From assembly GCA_014529385.2 (NCBI GenBank), contig CM043953.1, positions 99,561,342 to 99,625,341 of the forward strand: DNA of 64,000 nt, read 5' to 3'. Numbering within the stretch: the first letter of the stretch is position 1; every line of letters begins with the position of its first letter. The notes below the pieces were generated by a model. The model ran no database searches. It saw nothing but the letters and a program-made list of their open reading frames with translations, and was not told the origin of the DNA. The position numbers were made by a program, and so were the translations under genes. The DNA comes from Adiantum capillus-veneris (Eukaryota; Streptophyta; Polypodiopsida; Polypodiales; Pteridaceae). Shown here piece after piece: positions 33,401-45,692 of this stretch.

Positions 33401-34042
33401 CCTTGAGCCATGCCTACCCTACTAAGGGGCTCATGAGCCCTAACCCTAATGAGACCTCCATGAGGCTCCACTCCAAAAGAGGGAAGAATGATAACCAAGC
33501 CACTCATTATAAGGCCCTCCCACCAACCCCACTTTAAGACTGGCAGGTTCCAGCTTGCACCCAATGTCCACCATTCGGAATCCAATGCACCGATCTTCTC
33601 AAGAACCACTCAAAACAACATACTTTAATTTTTATTTTCCACACTTATTTATAAACCCATCTCATATTTTTCCCTAAGAAAAAATGCAAACCACCACTAT
33701 GGCCTTATCCCTTTGGGCAGGCCAAAAAACCCAAGAGACTACAAAGATTTATCAATAGACTTGAACTTAAAGTCCATCTTTTTGCTCAAGAGGGTACTAT
33801 GAGAATTCAGTCTACCTCACTTGGGAGATATAAAAATTTGTTCCAATTTTTTCTTTTTTGTTCATGCATGCGTGTGCGTGTGCGTGCGCACACACACACA
33901 CACACACGCACGAGAAGAGAAGTTTTGATGTTGTAAGGCCATCCCAAGAGACTTTAAGCGTATATTTGTAAGAATCTTGAAAGCTACAATCAAGAGGGAG
34001 CTCGGATAACAAATCTTCCATACTTGGATTAGTGGATGAGAG
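33401..34042. other. No gene recognised; short CA/GT run
   Basis: Holds a CCCTAACCCTAATG stretch near 33,439 and a (TG/CA)n run at about 33,868-33,910. No domain or transposon end was identified. Confidence 0.35.
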
Positions 34043-34100
34043 AGAGAGAGAGAGAGATGTAGGGACAACTTTATCAAGAGGCCAAAATGACCTATGGGAT
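34043..34100 (-). mobile_element. LINE 3' tail fragment beside (CT)n
   Basis: The minus strand reads AATCCCATAGGTCATTTTGGCCT followed by about 25 nt and then (CT)n (GA on the plus strand, 34,039-34,057). It carries the same terminal motif and stem-loop (34,093-34,079) as the two LINE families here. No coding part remains. Confidence 0.55.
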
Positions 34101-34211
34101 TAAAAGTTACTACCATCATATGTGTGCTACGACCACATGGAACTAAAACAGTTTACATGGTAAATCAATATTCAAAGAAACCTCTAATTGATAAGCCTTA
34201 AAGTGAAGACT

Positions 34212-34256
<45 letters not shown>

Positions 34257-34744
34257 TTTCTGATGAAGTGGTGAAGCTTGCATTCAAGTTCGTAGGCCAC
34301 CAATTGCCAATCAATGCAAAATTTTCATATGACTTTGATGAAAACTGGCAACATTTGAGAATACACTCTTAATAAGGGGCTTTGTTGTCTTGGACAAATG
34401 GTACACTAGGTTAGACCCTAGGTTGTGGATGACCCAACTATGGTCTCCAAACGACTATCTTTTCCAAATTGTATCTTTTTAGGCTTTTATCTTTTTCACA
34501 AAATTGATTTAATGGGAGTAAACTATTAGGCTATGTTAACAAGCCCCCCCCCCCCCCCCCAAAAAGACAACTATCGAACAAGGGGTCTTGATGACTCCCA
34601 AGCAGTGGGATCTATGGTCGGGAAGTGCGGACATGAAAACGGAGAGGTGAGCACACGTCGATTGCTGAAAAGTAAACAAGGACATGGGGGGGGGGATGTA
34701 AACTCACTTCATAATCAAGGGTGCTCATAGTGGTTTCAACAAAC
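34101..34744. other. Microsatellites and homopolymers, no gene
   Basis: (GT)n-(GA)n at about 34,209-34,257, a C17 run at 34,544-34,560 and a G8-10 run near 34,686. Nothing coding recognised. Confidence 0.5.
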
Positions 34745-35010
34745 CACATGCATTTGCATGGCTAGCTCATTAGCTTGCCAACCGCGAGGTCATGGGTTCA
34801 AATCTTCGGCTCTCGTTCGTGCATTGACCTTTCGTGGACCCTCTCTTCGCCTCCAGATTTGTGTGGCCACTTCCCGACTGCCCCGAATTTACAAGCCTAC
34901 CTGAATTTATTTTTCTCCCGAAATTTATCAAACGTGCATCTGACGATCCGAATCACCTCAACCACAGATCCCATTTGAAGCCCTGCCCGTGCGAGATAGT
35001 GTGGAGGTCC

Positions 35011-35027
<17 letters not shown>
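34745..35027 (+). mobile_element. tRNA-derived SINE with poly(A) tail
   Basis: A box-A-like TGGCTAGCTCATTAGC at 34,759 and a box-B GGTTCAAATC at 34,795-34,804 have the spacing of a Pol III tRNA promoter, including CATGGGTTCAAATC. About 210 bp of unrelated body follow, then an A17 tail (35,011-35,027). Length and tail fit a plant SINE. The left end and target duplication are not certain; (CA)n follows the tail. LINE reverse transcriptases normally move such elements. Confidence 0.65.
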
Positions 35028-35041
<14 letters not shown>

Positions 35042-36519
35042 CAACCCCGTCCATAGGATGGGTCACACAATTGTTAACATAATAGATGTAGGGTTCATGA
35101 GGGGTCTATTTGTGGGTAGTCAACGAGTGCGTAGAGCAGGGGAAGCTCATAGCGTGGCTGCCATAAGGCATGCAATAGCTTTGTGGACTGATCTAGCAAC
35201 AATGCAGGAGTGTGGCTGGGTTGCAGGCTGCTCGGGTGGGAGGCCTTGGTAGCTCTCAACCATGGGCCCTTCTCTTCCTTGCCCTTCACTCTTTCTTGAT
35301 GACCAAGAGTGTCCCCCCTCGCACATCTCCTCGAAGAGACTTTGGGGGCTGGTTCAACATCTTCACCCACTAGGATTTGGCCTTCTAGGGAAATGGATAG
35401 TCGCATTTGTGGCATCGATGGGTGCATCAATTGTGTGATATCGTCTGGCTAACATGGGAGCCACCGACTACAAGGAGATGTCCGGTTCACAAGGGAGCCA
35501 CCTTGACACACATGAGAAGCCTGAATCAAGAGCCACCCATCCAAGGAAGAAGCAAGGGGAGATCGATCGGGGATGCCACCAGGCTTGGCAGGCCCACTGT
35601 AGACTTTTCTTGAGACAATGCCACGAGGAAAAGAAGTTCAACCTCAAAAAAGAAGCCTACCACAAGGAGACTACTATGCACTGCTTGAAATCCTTGATAG
35701 GAATGAGACCGGATCCAAAAGCATCAAATCACCACAAAACCCAGACATCAACACATGTGCTTGCAAATTCCTCTACTACAAATCCATAAGCACTTCTCCA
35801 AATGTTACATGCCTTGCATTCAAGGGTAGTGGTTGCTTCACCACTAACGGCTTGCCCGAAATGCAATAGCCCATGAACTCTGTCAACTTTTCTTGCTCCC
35901 CATGCCTCGAAGTGGACTTCATCCAAAGCCCTAATTTTACACCTTTGCCAGCAACAAAGAGTTCTTCCCTGCATGTCTGCGAGCGTTTCCCATAGCATCT
36001 TGTCTCCAATAAGATAGGGTCAAGAGGACAGATAGAAGGAGTCGGGGCTGTCTAGCCAGGGCCCCCTCCCTTGGGGACACCCTTGCAACGGGGGCCTCTT
36101 CCCACCTTGCCCCCATCCTCTGGCAAAAGCTGGTGCCAACCCTAACAGCCTATTGCAAACCCGTCAAAAGAATGAGTAGAATGTGAGGCTTTTTTTTTTG
36201 CCCATACTCACAACTGTGGGTAGAGATGCTATTTCAACTCAAAGCACTACATGTGCCCCTTGAGGGGCCAATGTTTCCAAAAGGGGGCTTGTAACGACAC
36301 GCAACATGAGATTGATAGAGGCTTGCTAAATACTACCACAGTAGTATCTATTGCACCTAAGTACATGATTCCATTCTTCAGTGTTACTAGTGGCCCCTCT
36401 ATTTGATCCAACCACATAAATGAGCTCATTGCTCTCGCTCACAACATCATTGAATTGCGTTGCGACACATTTTGCCTCAAAGACGTGAAGGTTCTCGGAT
36501 TTTCGTATCTGTTTCAAAT
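35028..36519. other. Unassigned sequence
   Basis: About 1.5 kb with only short frames on both strands and no domain I recognise. It may be a decayed transposon, but I cannot support that from motifs. Confidence 0.4.
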
Positions 36520-36527
36520 AGTAGTAT

Positions 36528-36800
36528 CTAGTGAGTTGTGCAAACTAGAATGGCTCGACTTTTCCTCCTAGGATGAGGTCGTTCGTATAGAAGATAATCT
36601 TCCAGGTCTTTCTCACCCATTTGCAATTTTTTGTAGCCAGACTCCGTGTGCCAAGGCAGTTCTTTCAGAGATATAGGGGATCCTCTGATGCTGCTCTGCA
36701 AACCAGAGCAAGTGTCAGGGTCCATACCTCCAGTGCGAATCTTGTTTGCAATTGGAATGGCTCCCCATAGCAACTTCCAAGTAAACATCTTCATGGAGTT
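36528..36800 (-). pseudogene. Possible L1 reverse-transcriptase C-terminal (zf-RVT-like) relic
   Basis: The minus frame holds KMFTWKLLWGAIPIANKI followed by a Cys, resembling the conserved K-x-F-x-W-K-L-L-x-G-x-x-P motif that opens the zf-RVT domain at the C-terminus of plant L1-type ORF2. The expected Cys/His pattern is not intact and no RT is found upstream, so this is a short, degenerate relic at best. Confidence 0.4.
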
Positions 36801-37480
36801 CCGCCAATTAGTCTCTCAAATGACATTAACTGTCTTCCGCCAATGCTGTTTTACTTGTTTTCCTTCGAGAGCTTGATAAGTGGAACGAATTAGTCGGCTT
36901 TGTATACCTGCTTGTTATAGGAATCTTGGGCTTTGGGGAATGCAAACACTCTATCTTTTGGCCAATTCCAAGAGATGTGAAAGGCTTGAAATCCCTTTGT
37001 CACTCACCTTTCATGCAACTTCCCTCCAAAAGGGGCTCAAAGATCCCCTTTCAATGAAGAATAGTACATCTGAAGAATGTGAGGCGCTTTTAATGTGGGG
37101 AATGTGCATCCAAAAAGCTAGTGTAAGGCAAGCCAACAAGAAGAGTTGCGAAGACAGAAAGAGATTCCTCATTGTTTCTAAAGAATTTGAGACGATCAAT
37201 ACCAGCTAGAAAGTTATTTTTATAAACGCTTCTATTACTCAGAGTCTGTTCATACCACATTGAAACAATTACATGAATGAGTGTGAAGATTTTTGTGGGG
37301 GAAAATATCATTATAATAACATTGCTGGTTCTTGTCGGTTGGAAACCATGAATGGAGAGAGCAAGGATGGTCTGTTGAGAAGACACACCCAACTGAGTAG
37401 AAAAATGAGTGTGCCTGCACGAGTGTGTGCATGCGTGTGCACACATGTGTATAAGAAAGCGTGTTCAATATCAAAAACAT
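36801..37480. other. Unassigned sequence
   Basis: Short frames only. I saw no domain, terminal repeat or RNA gene. Confidence 0.35.
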
Positions 37481-37549
37481 GTGTGTGTGTGTGTGTAAGA
37501 ATCAAGAGAGAGGATGCTGAGAGAGATTGATAAAGAGTGTGAGTGGGTG

Positions 37550-37582
<33 letters not shown>

Positions 37583-37892
37583 TGCATGCGCCCGTGCGCG
37601 TGTGAGAGAGAGAGAGAGGGGGAGAGGGAGAGGGAGAGAGAGAGACCCTTCACTTTTCCTTGGTGTCCTTTAGAGTATGGTTTTTGTGGTGTATTTGGTC
37701 TATGAGAAACCAAATGACCTTTAACAAAGCCCAAATGACTCAGCATACAGTCCCCATGTCTGTTATCAGAGATAGAATGATGGGGGATGCCCTCCTTCAA
37801 GTAAGAAGTTCTTTTGTTCATCAGGAAGCTGTTAGTGTGATTCACACTGGCTAATCTCATGTAATATATGTATAAATGAAACATTTTCACAA

Positions 37893-37950
<58 letters not shown>
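37481..37950. repeat. (GT)n, (GA)n microsatellite cluster
   Basis: (GT)n at about 37,480-37,496 and 37,550-37,580, (GA)n at about 37,603-37,645 and a long (GA)n at 37,899-37,950, with about 250 bp of non-repetitive sequence between. Confidence 0.8.
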
Positions 37951-37952
<2 letters not shown>

Positions 37953-38166
37953 TGGCCAAGGATGCAGGCCATTGCCAAGCAAGGAGAGGTGCCCACATTG
38001 GCCACCCTAGAAAAATGTATTTTCTTCAAAGAAATTATGCCCTTTAGGGTTTGTTTCTCGTGGTCAAGAAGGGAGGTGGGTTAGTACTAAGCCATAAGTC
38101 ACTTTCATTTTAACAAACCTCTGTTAGCCCTTGTTCCCTTGAACTGAAGTTAGATTGTTTTCTTGT

Positions 38167-38600
38167 TGGTTATAAGAGCCACTTTTTGATGGCTCCCCCC
38201 CCCCCCCCCCCCCCCCAATCTTTGAACATAGCCGATAAACTTACCATTGACAACTATGCTCATTGGAAGCTGAATATGTGTCTATCTGTGGTTCCTACAC
38301 AAAGTCTTGTGGGACATCGTCGATGGCTTGGAGATAAGGCTCGGCAGCAGCAAGTGGACTTGACTTGAAAATGACAAGTTTTTTCAATCATGTGTTGATT
38401 GGGATGCGACTAATGCGATGGCGATGTGAGAGGCACTCACCAAGGAAATCTCTTCTGCTGTATGGACTTTTAAAATTGCCAATAAAATGTTGTCAAAGCT
38501 CAAGAGATCCGTTGGATCGAGAGACTACGATGCAAGCAATCACCCTTCTCGGACTGTTATTTTCCATAAAGTTTAAAGCTTGAACAGTCTTTTTTAATGA
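38167..38600 (+). pseudogene. Second copia relic: primer site and start of gag
   Basis: TGGTTATAAGAGCC (38,167-38,180) resembles a degenerate initiator-tRNA primer site. Nine bases later an ATG (38,189) begins a gag: Pro-rich from a C22 run, then KLTIDNYAHWKLNMCLSVV, which matches the copia gag K-L-x-G-x-N-Y-x-x-W-x-x-x-M block. Over frameshifts and stops, WDATNAM and ALTKEISSAVW can still be read. Nothing beyond gag is visible. Confidence 0.6.
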
Positions 38601-39949
38601 AGTCATCCAGCATACTAAAATCCATATATAACTATGCCATAATCAAGCCTTAATTCTTTGACACACTTAATGAAAGTAACACCACACGACTGAAAGATAT
38701 TACTGTCCTTATATTAATGTGCAACAATTTTATAGAGGAAATGAAGGCCCTTAAATAGAGGCTCCCAATGGATGGTCACATCCTACATCATTAGAACAAG
38801 AGGTTGGTGTGCTGCACCACCGAAAGTAGAAAGGTGCATTTAACCAAGCTAAGGATATGTAAAAATAGGCCAAATGAAATGCAAATTATACACGGATGAG
38901 GCCAAGAGTAAAAAGCATATTAAAATAGGTAAAAACCTCATGGCTTATTAATGCGTAAGAACTTGTGCACACATAAAGACTACATAGATTTCGAGGTTTT
39001 AAAGTAGAGACTACGTGAGTGCTCTCTAAGATAAGGAGATTGTATAAGAAGTTGCCCCCATTGTAATAATCATCTAATTCCTTGTCTAGTTGGTTGGTTC
39101 TCCCTCCCTCCCTCCCTCTCTCTCTCTCTCCCTCCCTCCCTCCACGCTTTTGCATTGACAAATTCGACAACATAAAGATTTATCACTAGAGAAAGGTAAA
39201 ACATCAATAGAAAAGTGAGGCATCCTTGCATTAGATAGTACATGCTTACAACTTTGAGAAGAACCAAGACATGATAAACTAGCCGAGAAAGATACAAAGT
39301 CCTCCAATTGCAAAAGTTTGACTCACAAGGAGAGAAAAATGATGCCAAAAGATGCACTGATTGACCAAGAAATAGAATCATGGAAATACCTAAGGCTTTG
39401 GGGGAGGTTCCACATGTTGGGAAACTAGACTCCCATACTACAAAGCTGAAATCCATTTTAATATAAGAGGGACAAATAATAGGTACAATGCTTACACAAA
39501 GTAAAATTCAGTTAATTAGAGTGCTTTATCCACCACAATGAATGTCAATTGGTCTAGCAATACCAATAACCAAACCATTCACACCATTGACTTGCGTCCT
39601 CTTACAGGTACATGAGAAAAAAGCTCCAAGAAAGTTACTTATTTATCTTTACAATTTTACAAATTTATACAAAGTTGCATGTAGTTCCTCACGGTGCTAT
39701 AAAAAGTTGGAATGGAAAATCTTGACATTGTTCTAAGCCAATGTGAACTCGAGATTTTTTTCCTCACCCAATATCACACCCCATAGCCAAAAGAGGGTAT
39801 CCTATATAAGCAATGAATAATCACACAATTGAAGAATAAGAAACTATAGCTAAATTTTTTTGGCCTCCGGGAAAAAAAAAATTTGATTATTCAAATTACC
39901 CCAAGTACATTACATGGAATACATCATGTCAATTATTTCTCAGGATTCC
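38601..39949. other. A/T-rich sequence without recognised features
   Basis: Contains a (CCCT)n/(CT)n stretch at about 39,100-39,142. Frames across it are low-complexity. No gene recognised. Confidence 0.4.
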
Positions 39950-40350
39950 AAGGCAACAACTCAATTCACTAGCTATATTAAACAAAATTTGATTCTCAAG
40001 GAAACATACAAACGTACGTAACTATCTACCACAACATATTGTGGTTGAGGTGGAGGACAAATACTCATCAAAGTGATAGAGGGGGATGATTGGTACTCCA
40101 TATGGTGTCTTGTGGCAACAACTCATTTCACTAGCTATATTAAACAAAATTTGATTCTCAAGGAAACAAACAAATGTACGTAACTATCTATCACAACATA
40201 TTGTGGTTGAGGTGGACAACGAATACTCATCAAATTGATCGAGGGGGATGATTGGTACTCCATATGGTGTCTTGTGTGAACTGCAGGAAAAATACTCATC
40301 AAATTGATTTGAGGGGGATGATTGGTACCCCATATGGTGTCTTGTGTGAA
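39950..40350. repeat. Tandem repeat, about 160-bp unit, two and a half copies
   Basis: Copy 1 (about 39,953-40,113) and copy 2 (about 40,114-40,275) share AACTCATTTCACTAGCTATA, ACGTAACTATCTA and GGGGGATGATTGGTAC. A third partial copy of about 60 bp repeats the last part at about 40,285-40,345. Confidence 0.8.
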
Positions 40351-41804
40351 CAACCATTGCCTTCCTAATCCAGAGTGCAAACATGCAAATGCAAATGCAT
40401 GTTCAAGAGATGACTAAAAGGAAGTTTTGAACATAAAGCATAGAATTCAATAGCGTCAATCACTACAAAGCATTGTAAGGAGATTGAACAAAGCTCTCAT
40501 AAAAGAACATCTCAAAAGAGGCTTCAGAAACAGCCTTCAACCATTTAGCAACAATTTGCAGCATTACATTTTAGACACCGTCGCCAAAGGTTTTTGCTAG
40601 ATTGCTTAGACAAGAAATGCAAACTCTCAATAATAGTAACACAATGGACATAGTTACAAAATTCATGACCTCCATCCTCCTCCATTTGCCGACCATTGGG
40701 ATTTGAGCTTTGTCATTCAATACAGGCTGGTCTCACAGTAGTATGTGTACATGCATTCGTACTCTTTCCAACTTGCCAACTCTATGCTTGACTAAAGAAT
40801 CTTTTACAATCTACAGGCTTCAACCCAAGCAATAGAGAAGCTTCTGTTGTAAAATGAATTGAATGCCACAGAAGTTCCTAACGTGTGTTTGAGTTACACC
40901 CGTTTGTAGGTATACTTGAAACCTCGTTCACAGGAATATAGGATGCGTATCGTTTTGACACAATTTTCATTCTCTTCTTAACTCGATCAATCCCCTTTCA
41001 TCCACTAAGAACAGAAAAAACAGAAATTATATTAAAAAAACGATGTTCGCAAGCCCGCATTGCCAGGCTTGTGGGAAAGATGATTTCTACTTAGGGGGTT
41101 CACTATATGTAAATCCTCCATATAACATGCGTTCAAGGCCTAATTTATAAACCCACCTGTCATGTGTTAAATACAACGTATGAATAAAACACACCTTTTT
41201 CTAGTTCAATCTGTGTTTGTCCCCTTTGATTGGTACCCTGCTGTGTATGTTAAAAATGTACGAAAAACAATCCTTTCAATGGACTCACATGCATACATAT
41301 TTGTGAGTGACCCCCTCCAGGATTTCTATTTGCTGCTGGACCAAAAGGTCGGACGTTCAAAACAAACCAATTTGTCTCTGCATAGATCATGGTTGTCCAC
41401 CTATCGATATACAATGTCACCCTTCATACAAAACGAAAAAGATCCTAGACTCATAAACTGGCCATTAATACAATACAATATGCAAGTATTCGGTAATTTG
41501 TCTCAGCTGGACGGAGACCATATATATACACAAGACTCTGAGCCCAAGCTACCACAGTCTCTGCTGGTTGACATAATAAAGAAAATGCCAAAAATACAAT
41601 ACACAAAACGTACTGCCTGATGGGCGATGATTTTTCTTAGCATTTGCCATTCAAAATGAAGCAAATAGCACTCTCACGATCATCATCGTGCAGCAAGAAA
41701 AGGACTCTTTGAGTTAACTCAGAGAGTGCTTTCCTTGTTAACTCAGAGGTCCTTTCCTTGTGATAACAAAGAAAAGGACTCTCTTTGTTGCTGGGTGGAA
41801 TGAT
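40351..41804. other. Presumed 3' flank of the Lunapark gene; no other gene
   Basis: A 146-codon plus-strand frame (41,180-41,620) lacks a domain and lies antisense to the likely 3' flank. A repeated AAAGGACTCT/GTTAACTCAGAG motif stands at 41,695-41,785. I do not call a gene here. Confidence 0.4.
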
Positions 41805-44696
41805 TTAGCTGTTAATTCCATTGCTTTGCTCAGAGGCAGTCACAAAACTTTCAGACAAAACTGTCTGGGAAGCCACAATTTCAGTGTCACTACCCCTCAA
41901 AAAGTCATTGTTTTGTATAGCTTGAGAATCGCCAGCTCGAGGAGTCGTGGCAAGAGGCGTGTTACCACCTACGGCACTTTCCCCTAGTTGGCGCGATCCA
42001 TTGAGGGACTGGCAATGAGGGCAGTAGTACGCAATGTATTGAAAGTCTTCTTTCCTTGCAAGACCTGAAAATGCAACATAAACACTATAAATGATGGTGA
42101 TGCCGAGAGTACAGATTATACAGACAGACTATTTACACAGAGTATATAGGACTTGCAGCTCTATGTCTAACATCCAAGCTCATTTTGACTATGAAATGCC
42201 ATATTCTTGACTGTTAGGCCAAGGCTTCTCTTTTACAATGTGGCAACTTGACTGTATAGCAGAGTGCTCTTACCATGGCACCTTATTGTGACGTAAAACC
42301 TTGGGGGGGTGCACCTTAGGAAATTTCTAGTGTAAAACATGTGTTCAAAAGGAGGGATATTTTAATTCATAGAAATTATTTACTTTTTAATAATTTTTCT
42401 TTACAGAAGGGGTTTTTAATCGAAGATTAGGAAAAAAAATCTGTAAGTCAAACACGAAAAAGGGGTCATTTTATTGCCTCAAAAGTACAGGGGTTTTTTT
42501 AATATCATTTGAATGCACGTGATATAGATGGTTTCTGATAAGTGCACCCCATGAGCGTAAACAAGCACCTATCCATTATAAGCAAGATAAAGGTTAGATA
42601 AATTTGTTTACCATTATGCATGTGGCAGGTTTTGCAAATCAAGGCGTAACATTGAGTAGGATCCTCTCCAACAAGCATGGCAGCAAGGCGAGCTAGCCAG
42701 CCTCCACCACCCCCACTACCATTCATCCTGCCTGTAGTTTGCTCCAACTCCATAATTTGTTCACCAGAATCGCCTCTTCTTAACCCACTCTCGTTAACTG
42801 CTGAGCCTGGAGGTAAAAAGGATTGCCCAGTGCTTGGTGAGGGCTGATGCTTAGTGCGTCGTCTCAACCCAGTTGCATCAAGGGGATCTGCACTTTGTCT
42901 GCGTCCCTCAAAGGAACCACGTCTACTCTCTTCAATGATGTTCGATTGCTCCAATGCTAAAGCCAGGCCTGCATCAGCTCCCAGCTTTGATGCCAGCACC
43001 CGGGCTGCTGCTTCTTTGGCTGCTGGATCCGAATCATATTTCTAGTTTTATTGAGCATACAAAAAGACTTTATCAAACTTCTAGACGTACTGAATGTTAT
43101 TTTAGAAACATTGATCATCGATTAGGTCCTCACAATTTCAAAAAGTGAGAAACCTTCCAAAACATCTAAAATGTGAAAGTGAAGGTAACAGAGTAGGAAA
43201 TGAAAAGTCTGAAGACAATGGAAAGTCAAAAGACTTTTTGCTCTATATATATGAAGAAGGGGCCTCCCTTGCATGCAATGTGTGTGTACACTTTCTTCCC
43301 TTTCCTTTCCCTAGCACTTTCTTCTTCTTAAGAGTTTCCATTATCTTTACTTTTCCCTTGAACTTTCCTTATCCTTAAGGGTCTCCTTCAGCATTGAGTA
43401 TGAAAAAAAATCAAATTGGAATCCATTTAGGAGTAGTATTTTTCCTAAGCAGACTGCCACAGACCTTAATACAACCTTTGTCACTGAACACTAATACGGT
43501 ACGATATTATAGCTCAAGATACACAGCCCAAGACACCATGTACTGTTGTATTACTACGATATGGTTTCATGTATGCTCTCGGGAAACTATTATGCTTAAG
43601 CATGAGAGAAATTCTTAATAAATTAAACAAAAGAGTGCCTTACATGAATCAGCTGTTGAGTAAGATAATAATTTGTTCTCTCCTTCAGCTCATCTATTTT
43701 GGCTTTCCTTTCATTACGAAGCCTGTCAAGTAATTTTTGATCCTTTCGCTCACCTGCATGAGCAAATCATTATTTTCTCACAAACAAGCAGGTTTTTGAT
43801 AGCCCAATCTAGGAAATGCCTACTAAACACTGCAGTTCTGATGTCAAAAATTCTTTGTCAGGAAAGAACGCAGCTCTTTCAGGAACAACTTTACACTTGA
43901 TATTGAAGAAAGGAGAAGATGGGAAGGGGAAAGTAAAGATGGAAGAATCTTGTCTTTTACTGGAAAGAGAAGCAGGAGAGGTAAATCCAAGAGATAGCAG
44001 TCAATCTCGAATCATATAGTTCAAATGTTACATTAGGATCATTGCATGTTGATCATTATTGCTCACTATGGATATAGCAGTGAAGATCAGAATACGTACG
44101 CATCCTGTAGTAGCTTGAGCAACTGGAGTACACTAAAGAAGCAAGAGCTGGAAAAGCAAAAACTGGTAAAACTCTAAGTGCCCTTGTTTGCCATGACAAT
44201 TCAGGTGCTCTGGTCATAATCACTGCAATCCCCAACAGCAAAAGCTGCACAAGGCAAATAATTATAAAACACTGCATACACTTCAAAAGGTCAAACAATG
44301 ACACACTCCGCTATCCAGTCCGTAACGTTAATTGACACAAACGGCTGAAAACTCAAAGCTCAAAGTGAATGCAAAGGAATAATTTAGTATATGATGCTCA
44401 GCAGCATTAGTGCCCTCTATTAACCAAGCTCCTGGACTTTGGCGGCGTTCAAAACAGGTAGAATTCAGGATCGGGGCAAGCGTCAGGTGGAACATGCTGC
44501 CTAGGAACGCTTCAAACAATTTTCCTGCAAGATTAGGCTGTTGTAATATTTCCCAGGTTACTGCAAAGGACACCTGAGCTCTCCCATAAAAGCAGCAAAC
44601 CAAATCCTCTTGTGCCACAACCACCCTAACATTTGGACTAATGCATCATGGGACACAAACCCTCCACAAGCTGGGGGATTAACCCAAAAGCCCCGT

Positions 44697-44772
<76 letters not shown>

Positions 44773-45363
44773 AATTTGTGGAACTTCTCAATATACCCCA
44801 CATAAAAAAAGATCCCAATTTACCCTTGTATCATTTTGGGAAGGATATGCCCCAACTTTTGCATAGTCTAATCTTTATGACAATGGAGATCTATCTTTAA
44901 GTGTCTCAAACAAAACTACTCACCAATGACCTCACAAATAGAAATGATTAAAAATCTTTCAGCAAAAAGGGACTGTTGTCTTCTGCAAATATCTCCATCA
45001 AATCAAATTGTTGCCATTACTTACCTCAAGAACAACTGAATAAATGATAAGTCCCCTGGCAAGCCTTCGCCAAGTTTGAGATCGGCGCTTGAGGCGAGTG
45101 TGAGCTGCTGCCTCCTCTTTCGAAAGATGTTGAAGCCGCTTCTCAAAATCTTCATTGCTGCTGGTGTGAAAAAGAAATCCCAAGATGGAAAAACCGCTCC
45201 AAAATTTTCCAAGCAAGCTCCTCTTTGCCTCCTGCTGACTCTGTCTAGATGTTCCTACTGAATCAGGTTTTCCACTTTTGCTTGTCTCGTCTTCAGTACT
45301 GCTTGCAGCAGGTCCTGCAGCAGAACTCTTGCTGGACTCGTCTTCTGAACTACTTGAGGCCAT
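41805..45363 (-). CDS. LNP: Lunapark homologue, five exons, complete (427 aa)
   Basis: Coding exons on the minus strand: 45,363-45,025; 44,244-44,100; 43,753-43,644; 43,041-42,612; 42,064-41,805 (TAA). All junctions are GT-AG and the phases agree. The protein has a Ser-rich N-terminus, HLSKEEAAAHTRLKRRSQTW (about residues 80-100), a membrane span at about 103-124, a second at about 136-158, a basic coiled-coil-like segment ERKDQKLLDRLRNERKAKID (162-181), and the zinc ribbon C334xxC337...C356xxC359 with the conserved LARKEDF...YYCPHC. Lunapark proteins sit at three-way junctions of the endoplasmic reticulum and act with atlastin/RHD3-type GTPases on network shape. Length and domain order match plant homologues. 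A (TA)n tract lies in intron 1. The gene appears functional. Confidence 0.9.
44700..44762. repeat. (TA)n in Lunapark intron 1
   Basis: About 30 uninterrupted TA units, ending CATATACATATA. Confidence 0.95.
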
Positions 45364-45438
45364 ACTTGGGTACTCCTGCTTGAAGGGATTACAAAACCTT
45401 GAAACCCTTCTCTCTCTCTCTCTCTCTCTTTTGTTAGC

Positions 45439-45469
<31 letters not shown>

Positions 45470-45654
45470 CGCCATCTCTCTCTCTCTTTACCATGCTTTC
45501 GTTTAGGGTTTGTTGCTGTATTTTAGGGTTCGCGACTGTTTTTTTTTTTGTTTTTTTTTTTTTTTTTTTTTTGTTTTTTTTTTTTTTGGGGTTGTTGGAC
45601 AGATCTGCGTTTTAGGGTTTGCTGCATTTTCTGCACTTTAGAAACATCAATCCT

Positions 45655-45690
<36 letters not shown>
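45364..45690. promoter_or_regulatory. Lunapark 5' flank and LINE-B upstream region
   Basis: On the Lunapark strand (GA)n tracts (45,411-45,428, 45,440-45,465) lie 50-100 bp before the ATG, probably in its 5' UTR or promoter. T-rich runs stand at 45,540-45,588. A (CT)n tract (45,655-45,690) ends exactly at the ORF1 start of LINE-B. The host promoter and the LINE insertion are therefore within 330 bp of each other, divergently oriented. Confidence 0.5.

Positions 45691-45692
<2 letters not shown>

Noticed and set aside
39950-40350. CRISPR-like array of direct repeats
   Set aside because: Units are 160 bp without short repeats and unique spacers, and the DNA is plant nuclear.
41180-41620. 146-codon plus-strand frame
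   Set aside because: No recognisable domain, starts without good context and lies antisense to the 3' flank of the Lunapark gene.
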